Source: Candidatus Levyibacteriota bacterium
GTDB lineage: Bacteria > Patescibacteriota > Microgenomatia > Levybacterales > UBA12049
Reading direction: 5' to 3'
NCBI GenBank assembly: GCA_023245475.1
Contig: JAHFKF010000009.1
Span: 2,766 to 24,593, forward strand
DNA: 21,828 nucleotides
Positions 7,396 through 15,553 of the stretch are shown piece by piece; positions within the stretch are counted from its first letter, which is position 1; each line of letters begins with the position of its first letter. The position numbers were made by a program, and so were the translations under genes. Below the pieces are notes generated by a model, which was not told the origin of the DNA, did not search any database, and was given only the letters and a program-made list of their open reading frames with translations.

Positions 7396-8616
7396 TTACT
7401 TTTTAAAAACTCGATAGGCAAAGTAAAGAATCACCGGCATTTCAGTAATTGTTGATAATAACATTGCATATGCGGCTCCAACCAATCCCCATGTAAGAAC
7501 GAATGGATAGATGCTAATTGCCAAGACAAAAAATCGTATAGAAGTCATTATTGTCACATAATTCTGTTTCTCTAAAGCAAGAAATAAAGCAGATGCAGGC
7601 CCTGCAATTGTTCTTATAACGCCATACAATGAAAGAATCTTCAGTACAGGAACAGCAGCAAGCCATTTATCTCCAAGAAAAACTAAAATAATTTCTTTCG
7701 GAAACACAAAGATTAGTAGCCCAACAACAAAGGAAACAATCGACATTGAAGCAATCGTCTTGGAAAATGCTTTGAGTAATCGTTCTTTATCTCCTGAAAT
7801 CTTGGTGTACACAGGAAATACCACACGACTTACAACATCTGAAATTTCTGAAATTGGCAAAATCGAAATTTTGTATGCCATCTGATAAAGTCCCAAGTTG
7901 GCAGAGCCCATGACTCGGCCAACAATGATATTGTCTCCGTTTTCTGCAATATAGTTAAATATGCCATAAGCGGTAATCCATTTCCCTTTATGAAATAACT
8001 CACTGAAGTATTCTCTATGCAAAATAAGCCGAGGCCGTTGCACAAACAAAATAAATGAAAGCACAACTTCAAATACTGCTCCTGCAAGCAATCCCCAGAC
8101 TAACGCATAAACAGAATGCGTGAGAAGAGCAACAATAATGGAAACACATGCGTCAACAAAAAAGATCACTGAACGGAACCAAAACTCAGAACCAAAACGC
8201 AATTCTTTTTGTAATACAATTTCCGCAGGGTTGATAAAACCTCGAACAAATGGCACAAGACTCATAAAGAGAAGAATTGGCAAACTTTCTGGAGAATTAA
8301 AAAAGTTCACAATAAAAGGTGCTGAGATAATAATCAGTAAAGAAATGACCGTCCCTCGAATAATTGAAACAACCCATGCAGAATCTAGATATTCTTCAAT
8401 TGATCTTTTAGATTGAACTAAAATAATATTGATACCTGTTTCTGTGAGGATTTCAAGAAGTGCCAGAATCAACGATGCAATACCAAATACACCAAACTGA
8501 GAAGGAGAAAGAACACGAGCAAGAACACCGATTTTGACGAATGCTAAAAGACGAGTAAAGACCCGAAATCCAGACATCCACGTTAAACCCTTTAATGCAT
8601 TGCTTTGATAGCCCAT
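7396..8616 (-). CDS. Wzx-type oligosaccharide flippase
   Basis: The 406-residue protein is almost entirely hydrophobic, with roughly 12 membrane segments. It begins MGYQSNALKGLTWMSGFRVF, the characteristic N-terminus of polysaccharide-export flippases (MOP/MATE superfamily), and continues LARVLSPSQFGVFG and the QKELRFG region near residue 136. Such proteins move polyprenyl-pyrophosphate-linked oligosaccharides across the inner membrane. It is somewhat shorter than common Wzx proteins (about 420-480), with no visible break. It lies 16 bp downstream of the GT2/GT-C fusion on the same strand and may be co-transcribed with it, although a TATAAT sits in the gap. It is the only exporter in the window, so the glycan is probably Wzx-exported. 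Confidence 0.93.
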   Translation of the reverse strand: MGYQSNALKGLTWMSGFRVFTRLLAFVKIGVLARVLSPSQFGVFGIASLILALLEILTETGINIILVQSKRSIEEYLDSAWVVSIIRGTVISLLIIISAPFIVNFFNSPESLPILLFMSLVPFVRGFINPAEIVLQKELRFGSEFWFRSVIFFVDACVSIIVALLTHSVYALVWGLLAGAVFEVVLSFILFVQRPRLILHREYFSELFHKGKWITAYGIFNYIAENGDNIIVGRVMGSANLGLYQMAYKISILPISEISDVVSRVVFPVYTKISGDKERLLKAFSKTIASMSIVSFVVGLLIFVFPKEIILVFLGDKWLAAVPVLKILSLYGVIRTIAGPASALFLALEKQNYVTIMTSIRFFVLAISIYPFVLTWGLVGAAYAMLLSTITEMPVILYFAYRVFKK

Positions 8617-8623
8617 ACCATTT

Positions 8624-8629
8624 ATTATA
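8624..8629 (-). promoter_or_regulatory. Possible -10 element before the flippase gene
   Basis: TATAAT on the minus strand lies seven bases before the ATG at 8616, the same spacing as other leaderless-type starts here. No extended TGn and no convincing -35 are seen, and the short AT-rich gap raises the chance of coincidence. Confidence 0.35.
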
Positions 8630-8632
8630 CTC

Positions 8633-11143
8633 TTATTTACGATATACTGTTATACCCGTCGGCACAGTAACAATACCTGCAATATAAAAATCTTGTTCCT
8701 TACCAAAAAGATGGTAATAGTTTAGATCGGGTATAAACGTAGCTATTTTCTTATACCTTTCTCTTTCAAGACGTTGTAGTAATAATTTCTTAGGTGATTC
8801 ATTTAATAATTTCTGCTCCATATCACCATTACTTATCACAATAACCGATGGTAATTTTTTTGTTTTATTATCCACAATGGCATACCGATAATTCGTTTTC
8901 TTGTTTACTTTATACTCTTGAAAGTAAAATTCTTTCACGATGATATCAGGCAAATATTGATAAATGGGGATATTTTCAATACCAATTACTTTTTTTTGCG
9001 AGACATTTTTTTGTATCCATTCAGATGCTTGTTCTTCCGGACTGGGAGAGAGTTTGACAGAATCCCAAGCAAAGAACTGCAATAGTTGGAGCATAATTAT
9101 CACCAAGATAAGCATTGGAAAAAACTTATTCTTTATTTCTTTTACTGCCAATCCAATTAGTACAATAATGAAAGGGAGTAATACCAACGTTCTATTCCCT
9201 GCCGCCATCAAACGTAATGGCAAAAGACTAACAACAAATAGTCCTAGACCAGCAAGAATAAAATTTGGGATCTTATACTTTTGCCAATTACTTTTTCGGA
9301 ATAACTGAGCAATCCAAAAGCTAACAACAATTAATGTTAAACCATATAAACCATAACCAAAGACAAGTGGAAGATGACGAAAAAATATATAACTAAAGGG
9401 ATCAATACCTAGCTGATAATTACCTGTATAATTTGGTGTTCTAATAATATTGTCATAAAGATAGTCCAAGACATTTCCGCGACCAAACAATGTATCAGGC
9501 ATTCCAAAAAGGAGAAGTGTTCCTAAAAGAGTAAGTATACCAACAAGAAAAATTTTAAGATTCTTTCGCCACTGAGGATAAAACCAAATAAATGCTAAAA
9601 CGTAAAGTGCTAACAGAGGAATTGCACTTACTTTCACAGCAATTGCAAGACTTAATGGAATTGCAGCAATACTATATGTTCGAAGACTTGGCTCTTGAGC
9701 AAAACGAATCAAATAATAAATTGCTAAGAGTATCCAAAAGATAAGAGCAATATCATACTTAAAATATCCACTAAGAATAAGCCATAAAGGTGTAAATGTG
9801 AATAGCAGTAAAGTTGGTTGTTCTGAAATTTTAAGAATTTTTGTGATGTTATACAAAACAACTATTGATAAACATCCCCAAATAATGGTTTGCAGACGAA
9901 GTAACTCAAACATTCGAGCACGCATTTCAAAGTTATCAATTGAAAGCTGAGAAAAATCAATAAATCCAAAAAGTACAAAAGGAATTAACGCAAGACCAGA
10001 AATAATAAAATGAAACATCGTGCCATTTGCAGAACCAGGAGTGTTTGGAGTACCTTCTTTAAACGTTGTTCCTACAGCATGAAGTTGGTGCCACTCATCC
10101 ATATGGTATGGGAAGGGATGAGATGCATTGGGAGCACCCCAAGAAAATGTCATTGCGATGATACAAATATACAGCGTTATGATAAATATAACTGATCCAG
10201 ACATGGTATGCTTTTGTTTAACTAAGCCAATTATTGATCCAGCAATCACAGCAACATCAGCTGTTAACTGTAATGCAGGTAAAAAGACTATTGCTTTTAT
10301 ATCATTAACATAACGATAGTTTTTCAAGATAGACCACAAGAGATAAAGAATAAATAATCCTACAACAAGAAATACCCCAATCATGGAGTGATATAACAAA
10401 CTTAAAAAAAGCAGATAACCGATAAGAAGATATCTCGCAAATAGCAAAAGCACTTTAGATCGCCATAAATTAGATTCCGCATCTCCCAAGGCAAAACGGA
10501 AAAACATCACGAATGCTTGCTTAAAGCTATTACGCGGCAACCAATGAACCACAGCATCTTTTGCAAAAACAATCTTGGCGTTACTTTCTTTTAACTTGTT
10601 AGCAAACACGTAATCTTCATTATGTGAATATTTTTCATCAAATCCACCAACCTTCTTCCAAATCGATTTTGTAAATGCTATCGAACGTGTCGCGGGAAGA
10701 AAATTATCAGGATTAACTTTGTCCGGCATTACAAGGGCATAGGGAATCAGACATTTTTGAAAAATGGTTTTTGCAATTCCCTTATAATATCCAGCAACAA
10801 CATCCACATTTTTTTTGATAAACGGCTTAGTAATATACTTTATCCAATTTTTATCTAACACATTACCTGCATCCGTACAGACAATGACATCTCCTTTTGC
10901 ATGTTTTATTGCTTCGTTTCTCCCAACAGAGCGATTACCAGTTTTTATCAATAATTTGAAATGTATTTTTTTCTTTTTAAAGACAGCTTTTTGCGTTTCA
11001 ATTTTTGATATGGTGCTATCACTGCTCCCACCATCAACAATAACAATTTCATCAGGTGCTTTTGTTTGCCCATGAAGTGACTCGAAAAATTGGTCTATTG
11101 TTTTTTCTTCATTAAAAACTGTAGTGATAAATGAAATTTTCAT
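8633..11143 (-). CDS. Fusion of GT2 glycosyltransferase and GT-C (ArnT/PMT-like) membrane glycosyltransferase
   Basis: The 836-residue protein has two enzymes in one frame. Residues 1-230 are a GT-A domain: MKISFITTVFNEEKTID, VDGGSSD (36-42), the DxD-like CTDAGN (89-94) and HNEDY (174-178). Two or three membrane helices follow (about 231-310). From about 314 to the end is a polytopic GT-C domain with YHMDEW (346-351), whose Asp349-Glu350 matches the catalytic acidic pair in the first outer loop of ArnT/PMT-like enzymes, then about ten membrane segments and a soluble C-terminal region. GT2 enzymes of this kind can load a sugar on polyprenyl phosphate, and GT-C enzymes use such donors outside, so the fusion may couple making and using a lipid-linked donor (inference). 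Met314 (ATG at 10204) could be an internal start. Confidence 0.88.
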   Translation of the reverse strand: MKISFITTVFNEEKTIDQFFESLHGQTKAPDEIVIVDGGSSDSTISKIETQKAVFKKKKIHFKLLIKTGNRSVGRNEAIKHAKGDVIVCTDAGNVLDKNWIKYITKPFIKKNVDVVAGYYKGIAKTIFQKCLIPYALVMPDKVNPDNFLPATRSIAFTKSIWKKVGGFDEKYSHNEDYVFANKLKESNAKIVFAKDAVVHWLPRNSFKQAFVMFFRFALGDAESNLWRSKVLLLFARYLLIGYLLFLSLLYHSMIGVFLVVGLFILYLLWSILKNYRYVNDIKAIVFLPALQLTADVAVIAGSIIGLVKQKHTMSGSVIFIITLYICIIAMTFSWGAPNASHPFPYHMDEWHQLHAVGTTFKEGTPNTPGSANGTMFHFIISGLALIPFVLFGFIDFSQLSIDNFEMRARMFELLRLQTIIWGCLSIVVLYNITKILKISEQPTLLLFTFTPLWLILSGYFKYDIALIFWILLAIYYLIRFAQEPSLRTYSIAAIPLSLAIAVKVSAIPLLALYVLAFIWFYPQWRKNLKIFLVGILTLLGTLLLFGMPDTLFGRGNVLDYLYDNIIRTPNYTGNYQLGIDPFSYIFFRHLPLVFGYGLYGLTLIVVSFWIAQLFRKSNWQKYKIPNFILAGLGLFVVSLLPLRLMAAGNRTLVLLPFIIVLIGLAVKEIKNKFFPMLILVIIMLQLLQFFAWDSVKLSPSPEEQASEWIQKNVSQKKVIGIENIPIYQYLPDIIVKEFYFQEYKVNKKTNYRYAIVDNKTKKLPSVIVISNGDMEQKLLNESPKKLLLQRLERERYKKIATFIPDLNYYHLFGKEQDFYIAGIVTVPTGITVYRK

Positions 11144-11145
11144 AC

Positions 11146-11175
11146 TTGTTTTGGATCAGTTTCCGTGTATATTAT
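11146..11175 (+). promoter_or_regulatory. Promoter of the plus-strand GT-C-like gene, leaderless type
   Basis: TTGTTT (11146-11151) and TATTAT (11170-11175) are 18 bp apart. Six bases separate the -10 from ATG 11182, predicting a leaderless transcript. This supports 11182 as the start rather than the ATG at 11131, which would precede the promoter and overlap the divergent gene. Confidence 0.5.
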
Positions 11176-11179
11176 ATCA
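11171..11179 (-). promoter_or_regulatory. Extended -10 promoter of the GT2/GT-C fusion gene
   Basis: The minus strand reads TGATATAAT, a perfect extended -10, 27 bases before the ATG at 11143. The predicted leader is about 20 nt. It overlaps the -10 of the divergent plus-strand promoter. Confidence 0.5.
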
Positions 11180-11181
11180 GT

Positions 11182-12918
11182 ATGATTGATCCTTATAAAA
11201 TGATTGTAATTAATGGCATCTCAAGCGTTGTTTTAATTGGCATATTGCTGTTTTATAAATTTGTTTATCCAAAAAAGAATATTAATCTGTTGATACTCCT
11301 TATTCTTATTTCAATTGTTCCAACTATTAGCATCTTCAGACCAGGTGCTTATGAAAGCGGAGATTTTACTATCCACATCTATAGAACCATTGAATTTTAT
11401 AAGTCACTTCAAGAAGGCAACATTGTGCCTAGTTGGGCAGCCGGACTCAATGCAACATATGGTTACCCTTTATTCATTTTTAACTATTCACTTCCCTATT
11501 ATCTAATTAGTCTTTTTCACTCTTTGGGATTCACTTTTATTATGAGCATGAAATTATTTTTGGCTTTCAATTTTATTCTTTCAGGTATATTTATGTATTT
11601 TTCTACAAGAAAATTACTGAACAATAACCTTGCAGCATTTACTTCCGCTGTGTTTTATCAATTTGCACCATATCACCTTATCGATCTACACTTTAAAGTT
11701 GTTATTGGAGAAATTTTATCCTTTACAATACTTCCTCTTACGTTTTGGATCATTCAAAAAATGTGGGAGAACAGGACACCCCTTTGGTTTTTGTTTGCTA
11801 GTATTTCAGTTGCACTGCTTATTATGAGTCATGTTGTGATTGCATTATTTAGTATTGCATTATTATTTTGTTATGCATTATTTATTGCGTTCCAAAAAAA
11901 GGAAAAATTTTATATTACAACCCTTCTTATTCCGTTCCTGCTTGGAAGCTTATTTACAATTCATGTTTGGTTGACTCCATTTTTTCTGACCCAATATACA
12001 CAATTTGCAAAACTTGCAGACTTTGTTTATTTTCCGCAGTGGTGGGAGTTACTCTTTTCGCCATGGAGATTCGGTTTTCTCTTCCAGGGGCCTTATGGTG
12101 AACTTTCCTATTTATTAGGATATATACACACAGCTATTATATGTATCAGTATCTATATACTTTTCAATAAAAAATCTAGTAAGAAAATAAAACCGTCCTT
12201 GCTCTTTTTCTTTGTCGCGTTAGTATTAATTCTCTTCTTAATAACACCCTGGTCAAAACCTCTTTGGGGATTATTTACCTTTCTTAAAGTCACAGGGTCG
12301 CATCGGTTGCTGCTTATGGCAGCGTTTATATCTGCCATACTTGCTGGATATGTAAGTTTATATTTTTTGAAAAAAAAGATATTTATCGCTGTTATTATCG
12401 TCTTAACAATCTTTTCAACAATACTTAATTGGGGACAAAGAAAAGTATTGCCAGAAATAAACGATCAAAAATTAATTAATAATGTCCCTCAAAGCACAGC
12501 AAACGGTGAAGGGCATTTTTATGCAAATCCAACAACACGCTCAGTTAAAAATCCATGGTTCACAAAAATTCCTAAGGAATTGATGACAATTACTTCGGGC
12601 AAAGGAGACATTCTATCATTACGGAGAACGACAACGAACCACACATACGTAGTGAAACTAGAGACAAAGGCAAAAATCAGAGAAAATACACTTTATTTTC
12701 CTGGATGGAAAATCCTTGCCAATGATAAATCGATCCCCATAAAAACAGATAAAGAAGACCTAATGACATTTACACTACCCAAAGGTTTATATGCTATAAC
12801 AATTTTATATAACGATTTACCGGTCTATACAACATTAAAAATGATTAGTGGAGGATCTTTCCTAGTATCTCTGTTTGTTGTATTATTTCTTCGACCGAGG
12901 TTTTTTCGCAATAAATAA
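11182..12918 (+). CDS. Polytopic GT-C-like membrane protein (PTPS-related/YfhO-like)
   Basis: From ATG 11182 this is a 578-residue protein with about 12 membrane segments. The first outer loop carries ESGDFTIHIYRTIEFY, with Asp61 at the position of the catalytic Asp of GT-C enzymes, then LNATYGYPLFIFNYSLPYY, a hallmark of the bacterial proteins annotated as 6-pyruvoyl-tetrahydropterin synthase-related membrane proteins. A C-terminal beta-rich soluble region (about 480-555, with LYFPGWKILAN) resembles the YfhO C-terminal part. The likely role is transfer of a sugar from a polyprenyl-phosphate donor on the outer face, but that rests on fold class alone. An ATG at 11131 is in frame, yet would overlap the divergent gene and precede the promoter. 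The last 36 bases overlap the converging methyltransferase gene. Confidence 0.85.
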   Translation: MIDPYKMIVINGISSVVLIGILLFYKFVYPKKNINLLILLILISIVPTISIFRPGAYESGDFTIHIYRTIEFYKSLQEGNIVPSWAAGLNATYGYPLFIFNYSLPYYLISLFHSLGFTFIMSMKLFLAFNFILSGIFMYFSTRKLLNNNLAAFTSAVFYQFAPYHLIDLHFKVVIGEILSFTILPLTFWIIQKMWENRTPLWFLFASISVALLIMSHVVIALFSIALLFCYALFIAFQKKEKFYITTLLIPFLLGSLFTIHVWLTPFFLTQYTQFAKLADFVYFPQWWELLFSPWRFGFLFQGPYGELSYLLGYIHTAIICISIYILFNKKSSKKIKPSLLFFFVALVLILFLITPWSKPLWGLFTFLKVTGSHRLLLMAAFISAILAGYVSLYFLKKKIFIAVIIVLTIFSTILNWGQRKVLPEINDQKLINNVPQSTANGEGHFYANPTTRSVKNPWFTKIPKELMTITSGKGDILSLRRTTTNHTYVVKLETKAKIRENTLYFPGWKILANDKSIPIKTDKEDLMTFTLPKGLYAITILYNDLPVYTTLKMISGGSFLVSLFVVLFLRPRFFRNK

Positions 12919-13692
12919 TAAGTTTGTTCCTTCTTTTTCTTCTTTGGATACGAGTGGTAAATATTTTTTAACCATTATATCTTCAATAAACTTTGGACGA
13001 AATACAACTCGTTTACCAATAAATGGCCTAAGGAGTTGAGACGGCCAAGCAGTAATAAGCCAAATATCAAACAGTTTATTTACTTTCTTGGAAATAATAT
13101 CTTGTTGTTTTTCAACCACAAAACCTGCCTTTTCAATTTTCTTGCCCCAGACACTTTTTGGAAGAAGTGTTTGTCTATGAAAAAGTGAGTTATATCGTTT
13201 TGTTGCGAAGTTCGCTACCGATGGCATACCCAGTTTTTTGAGAAGTGGACGATAAAAAGTTGCCTCATCTACTTCATCTGTTTCTAATGTCAAAAATAAT
13301 ATTCCTCCTGGCTTTAATACACGATACGCTTCTTTCAAGACTTTATCAGAATTCTCAATGTGCTCTAATGTACTAATTGAAAAAACGGTTGCATAGCTAT
13401 TATCAGCAAACGGCAAATCACGTGCATCAGCAAGTGTTAAGTTTTTATATTTTTTTGTTTTTGAAGCAATATATAAATCCTTTGCACTAAGATCAATTCC
13501 CATATCAATGGGCTCATCAGCATAAGCTTGTGCAAACTCACCAAACCCACAACCTAAATCAAGAATTGGTCTTTTAAGTTCTAATTTACCCAAGTGGCGC
13601 GCTTCCACAGATCGCCATAATGCGAGTGCCAAAGGGCCAAGTCGTAGATAGCGTCGGAAATATTTTTCAGTATTATTTTTTTTCATTGGCAA
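12883..13692 (-). CDS. Class I SAM-dependent methyltransferase
   Basis: The 269-residue protein is a Methyltransf_11-type enzyme. Visible marks are the SAM loop ILDLGCGFGE (43-52), an acidic second strand MGIDLSA (64-70), the DARDLPFADNSY stretch, STLEHI (107-112) and RVLKPGG (124-130). The C-terminal half (about 150-269) is specific to the subfamily and may hold the acceptor site. No membrane segment is evident. The start is MPMKKNN at 13692, and Met3 at 13686 is also possible. The gene overlaps the DPM1-like gene by 20 bp upstream and the converging GT-C gene by 36 bp downstream. Operon context suggests O- or C-methylation of a sugar or lipid intermediate; the actual substrate cannot be read. 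Confidence 0.88.
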   Translation of the reverse strand: MPMKKNNTEKYFRRYLRLGPLALALWRSVEARHLGKLELKRPILDLGCGFGEFAQAYADEPIDMGIDLSAKDLYIASKTKKYKNLTLADARDLPFADNSYATVFSISTLEHIENSDKVLKEAYRVLKPGGILFLTLETDEVDEATFYRPLLKKLGMPSVANFATKRYNSLFHRQTLLPKSVWGKKIEKAGFVVEKQQDIISKKVNKLFDIWLITAWPSQLLRPFIGKRVVFRPKFIEDIMVKKYLPLVSKEEKEGTNLLFIAKKPRSKK

Positions 13693-14389
13693 ATCGTAAA
13701 CGAATAATGGTACTAAGCGCTTCTTTAATCTCCTTCCAGTTTAAATTTGATTTAGAGACTTCTTTGAAATGAAAATTAATTGGCACTTGAGCAAATAAAA
13801 ATCCATTTTTGTAACATATGTATGCGATTTCTGATAGGACAATATATCCACGTGATTGTATCTCATGCATTGTAACAAATGCAACTGCTTTTCGGGAGTA
13901 ACACCGAAAACCGTTTGTATAATCACTGATTGGAATATGAAGTAGTAACTTAGCAAAAGAATTAATTGAAAAGCTCATTAACTTTCTTTTGATATTCCAT
14001 CCTGTGATTTTTGAACTTGGTAAATATCGAGAAGCAATCACAACATCAACTTTCTGACAGGCAGCAACCATAGGTTTAATATATTTGGGGTCATGACAAA
14101 GATCTGCATCCATCTCGATAAAATAATTTATTTTCTTATTTTTCAATCCTTCTTTAAATCCTGCAAGAATTGCTGAACCTCGACCACCTTTTCCTTTCCG
14201 GATTAAGAGAGAGATATGCTTATCGTTAGCAAAATGTTTTTTTACAAGATCAGCCGTTCCATCAGGAGAACTATCATCAACAACTAAAATATATGCATTA
14301 GGAACAGCTTGTTGAATCTTTTTTAAATTTTCAACAATCCCTTCTTTTGCGTTATATGTAGGAATAATAATTAAGATGTTTTCTTCCAT
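13673..14389 (-). CDS. DPM1-like GT2 polyprenol-phosphate glycosyltransferase
   Basis: From ATG 14389 this is a 238-residue soluble protein starting MEENILIIIPTYNAKEG. It shows VVDDSSPDGT (nucleotide binding), EMDADLCHDP (DxD metal site) and the DPM1-type segment SDYTNGFRCYSRKA followed by GYIVLSEIAYICYKNGF. This is the layout of dolichyl/polyprenyl-phosphate mannose synthases, which move mannose or glucose from a nucleotide donor to a lipid phosphate. No C-terminal membrane helices are present, as in the short DPM1 type. The usual F-x-(D/E)R-x-x-G-x-SK end reads FHFKEVSKSNLN. An upstream in-frame ATG at 14440 would add 17 residues with no family match, so I prefer 14389, which overlaps the preceding GT4 gene by 19 bp. 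It could supply lipid donors for the GT-C proteins here. Confidence 0.88.
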   Translation of the reverse strand: MEENILIIIPTYNAKEGIVENLKKIQQAVPNAYILVVDDSSPDGTADLVKKHFANDKHISLLIRKGKGGRGSAILAGFKEGLKNKKINYFIEMDADLCHDPKYIKPMVAACQKVDVVIASRYLPSSKITGWNIKRKLMSFSINSFAKLLLHIPISDYTNGFRCYSRKAVAFVTMHEIQSRGYIVLSEIAYICYKNGFLFAQVPINFHFKEVSKSNLNWKEIKEALSTIIRLRFANEKK

Positions 14390-15450
14390 AACATTAAGTA
14401 ATTCTGTACCATCGCTTCCCATGTTTGCTTTTTCACCCAACTAAAAGCTTTATCAATTCGTTTTTGTTCTTCTTCTGGATGTTCTAAAAAATATGTCACT
14501 TGTTCCGCAAGTTCTGATGGATCTTTTGCGATAATGAGCCATTTGGCAAAAGGACTTAATCTCAAATAATCCTCTTTTATTGGATTATCATACACTGCAA
14601 ACACTAAACGATTAGCAGCAAATGCTTCCAGAATAGAAAGATAGCGGGAGACAAATGCAAAATGGTAACGTTCTAAATATCTTTCAGGATTTTTTTGAAA
14701 GTCTAAATGCTTTGCTTTCTTTGCAATTTTTGTTTTGTATTTTCCTTCTCCCATAACAAGTAATTCAAATTTAGGAAATTGTTTTTTTAATAATTCAAAA
14801 CCAGCGACATAAGTCATCACACATGTCTGGTCATCCAGTCGACCAAAGAACAGTGCAGAATCCTCCTTGCCCCCTTTAATAAGAGTGTCCCTCAGGACGG
14901 GGGATTTTACAGTAACCGCCCCATAACTTACAATCGTTGGTTTCGTACCATACCATTTTGTGATGAAGTCTCCAATGCAAATATTCCCCCATGACAATTT
15001 TTCCGAAAACTTGCGGACAACAACTGCATTTTGCTTGATAGGATAACCTTCATAACCATGAAAGGTTGTATACACCGGCTTTTCAGGAAATAAGAATCGA
15101 AATGGTAGATACCAAAAGAAAACATCATGGCAATGAATTATGTCAGCATCACGAATTAATTCACGATTGTTCCAAAGCCACCGCCAAATCTGAAACTTTT
15201 TCTTTTTTTCATCCTTGCTGACAGGAATTTTATAGCTTTTTATGCCCGTCATTGCGAGAAGCGAGGAATCGAGCGACGTGGCGCCATCACGAAGTGAGAA
15301 GTACCCTTGGGGTGCAATATTATGAATACCTTCAGAAATGATAGTTACAGAATGCCCCAATGAGACCAAACGTTTACTTATTTCAAAGACATGTTTCTCT
15401 ACTCCTCCAATTTCTGGGTAAAATCTCCTTGCAAAAAATAAAATACGCAT
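14371..15450 (-). CDS. GT4 family glycosyltransferase with inserted palindromic repeat
   Basis: The 359-residue protein starts MRILFFARRFYPEIGGVEKH, the classic GT4 N-terminus with the GGVE loop. The donor-domain start is FFGRLDD (201-207), with LLVMGEG near 230. The C-terminal donor motif is atypical: in SRYLSILEAFAANRLVFA only Glu275 is present, and the first Glu of E-x7-E is replaced. Residues about 44-69 are an extra segment (NIAPQGYF to LLAMTG) encoded by a GC-richer palindromic repeat at 15248-15318. Without it the chain would run from TIISEG to IKSYKIPV as expected. It heads a minus-strand operon with the DPM1-like and methyltransferase genes, joined by 19-20 bp overlaps. Whether the insert leaves activity intact is unknown. 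Confidence 0.88.
   Translation of the reverse strand: MRILFFARRFYPEIGGVEKHVFEISKRLVSLGHSVTIISEGIHNIAPQGYFSLRDGATSLDSSLLAMTGIKSYKIPVSKDEKKKKFQIWRWLWNNRELIRDADIIHCHDVFFWYLPFRFLFPEKPVYTTFHGYEGYPIKQNAVVVRKFSEKLSWGNICIGDFITKWYGTKPTIVSYGAVTVKSPVLRDTLIKGGKEDSALFFGRLDDQTCVMTYVAGFELLKKQFPKFELLVMGEGKYKTKIAKKAKHLDFQKNPERYLERYHFAFVSRYLSILEAFAANRLVFAVYDNPIKEDYLRLSPFAKWLIIAKDPSELAEQVTYFLEHPEEEQKRIDKAFSWVKKQTWEAMVQNYLMLWKKTS
14861..14910. repeat. Possible second palindromic repeat inside the GT4 gene
   Basis: CCCCC (14870-14874) and GGGGG (14899-14903) flank a nested GTCC/GGAC pair (14887-14890 and 14895-14898), beside CCTCCTTGC. It encodes SPVLRDTLIKGGK between GAVT and the FFGRLDD strand, a linker that is usually shorter. 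Purine/pyrimidine blocks like this are frequent in dispersed bacterial repeats, but only one copy is visible. Confidence 0.35.
15248..15318. repeat. REP-like repeat of the GTCATTGCGAG class inside a coding sequence
   Basis: The plus strand reads GTCATTGCGAGAAGCGAGG, then ATCGAGCGACGTGGC, then ATCACGAAGTGAG. This is the GTCATTGCGAG...GCGACGTGGC type of dispersed palindromic element known from intergenic regions of many bacteria. It is clearly GC-richer than the surrounding gene and is read through in frame on the minus strand. Confidence 0.7.
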
Positions 15451-15463
15451 AATAATGCTTTAT

Positions 15464-15472
15464 ATAATAGCA
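15464..15472 (-). promoter_or_regulatory. Extended -10 promoter of the GT4 operon
   Basis: The minus strand reads TGCTATTAT, 13 bases before the ATG at 15450, giving a predicted leader of about 7 nt. The 103-bp gap from 15451 to 15553 holds this element and an AT-rich stretch with a weak imperfect repeat (AGCTAT/ATAAGCTAT). I see no gene or terminator in it. Confidence 0.45.
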
Positions 15473-15553
15473 GATTTTTTATAGCTATGTTATAAGCTAT
15501 TTAAAGCTAACAGAAGTTCTTGAACAAGTAATGTGAGGAATCTTATTCTATTA

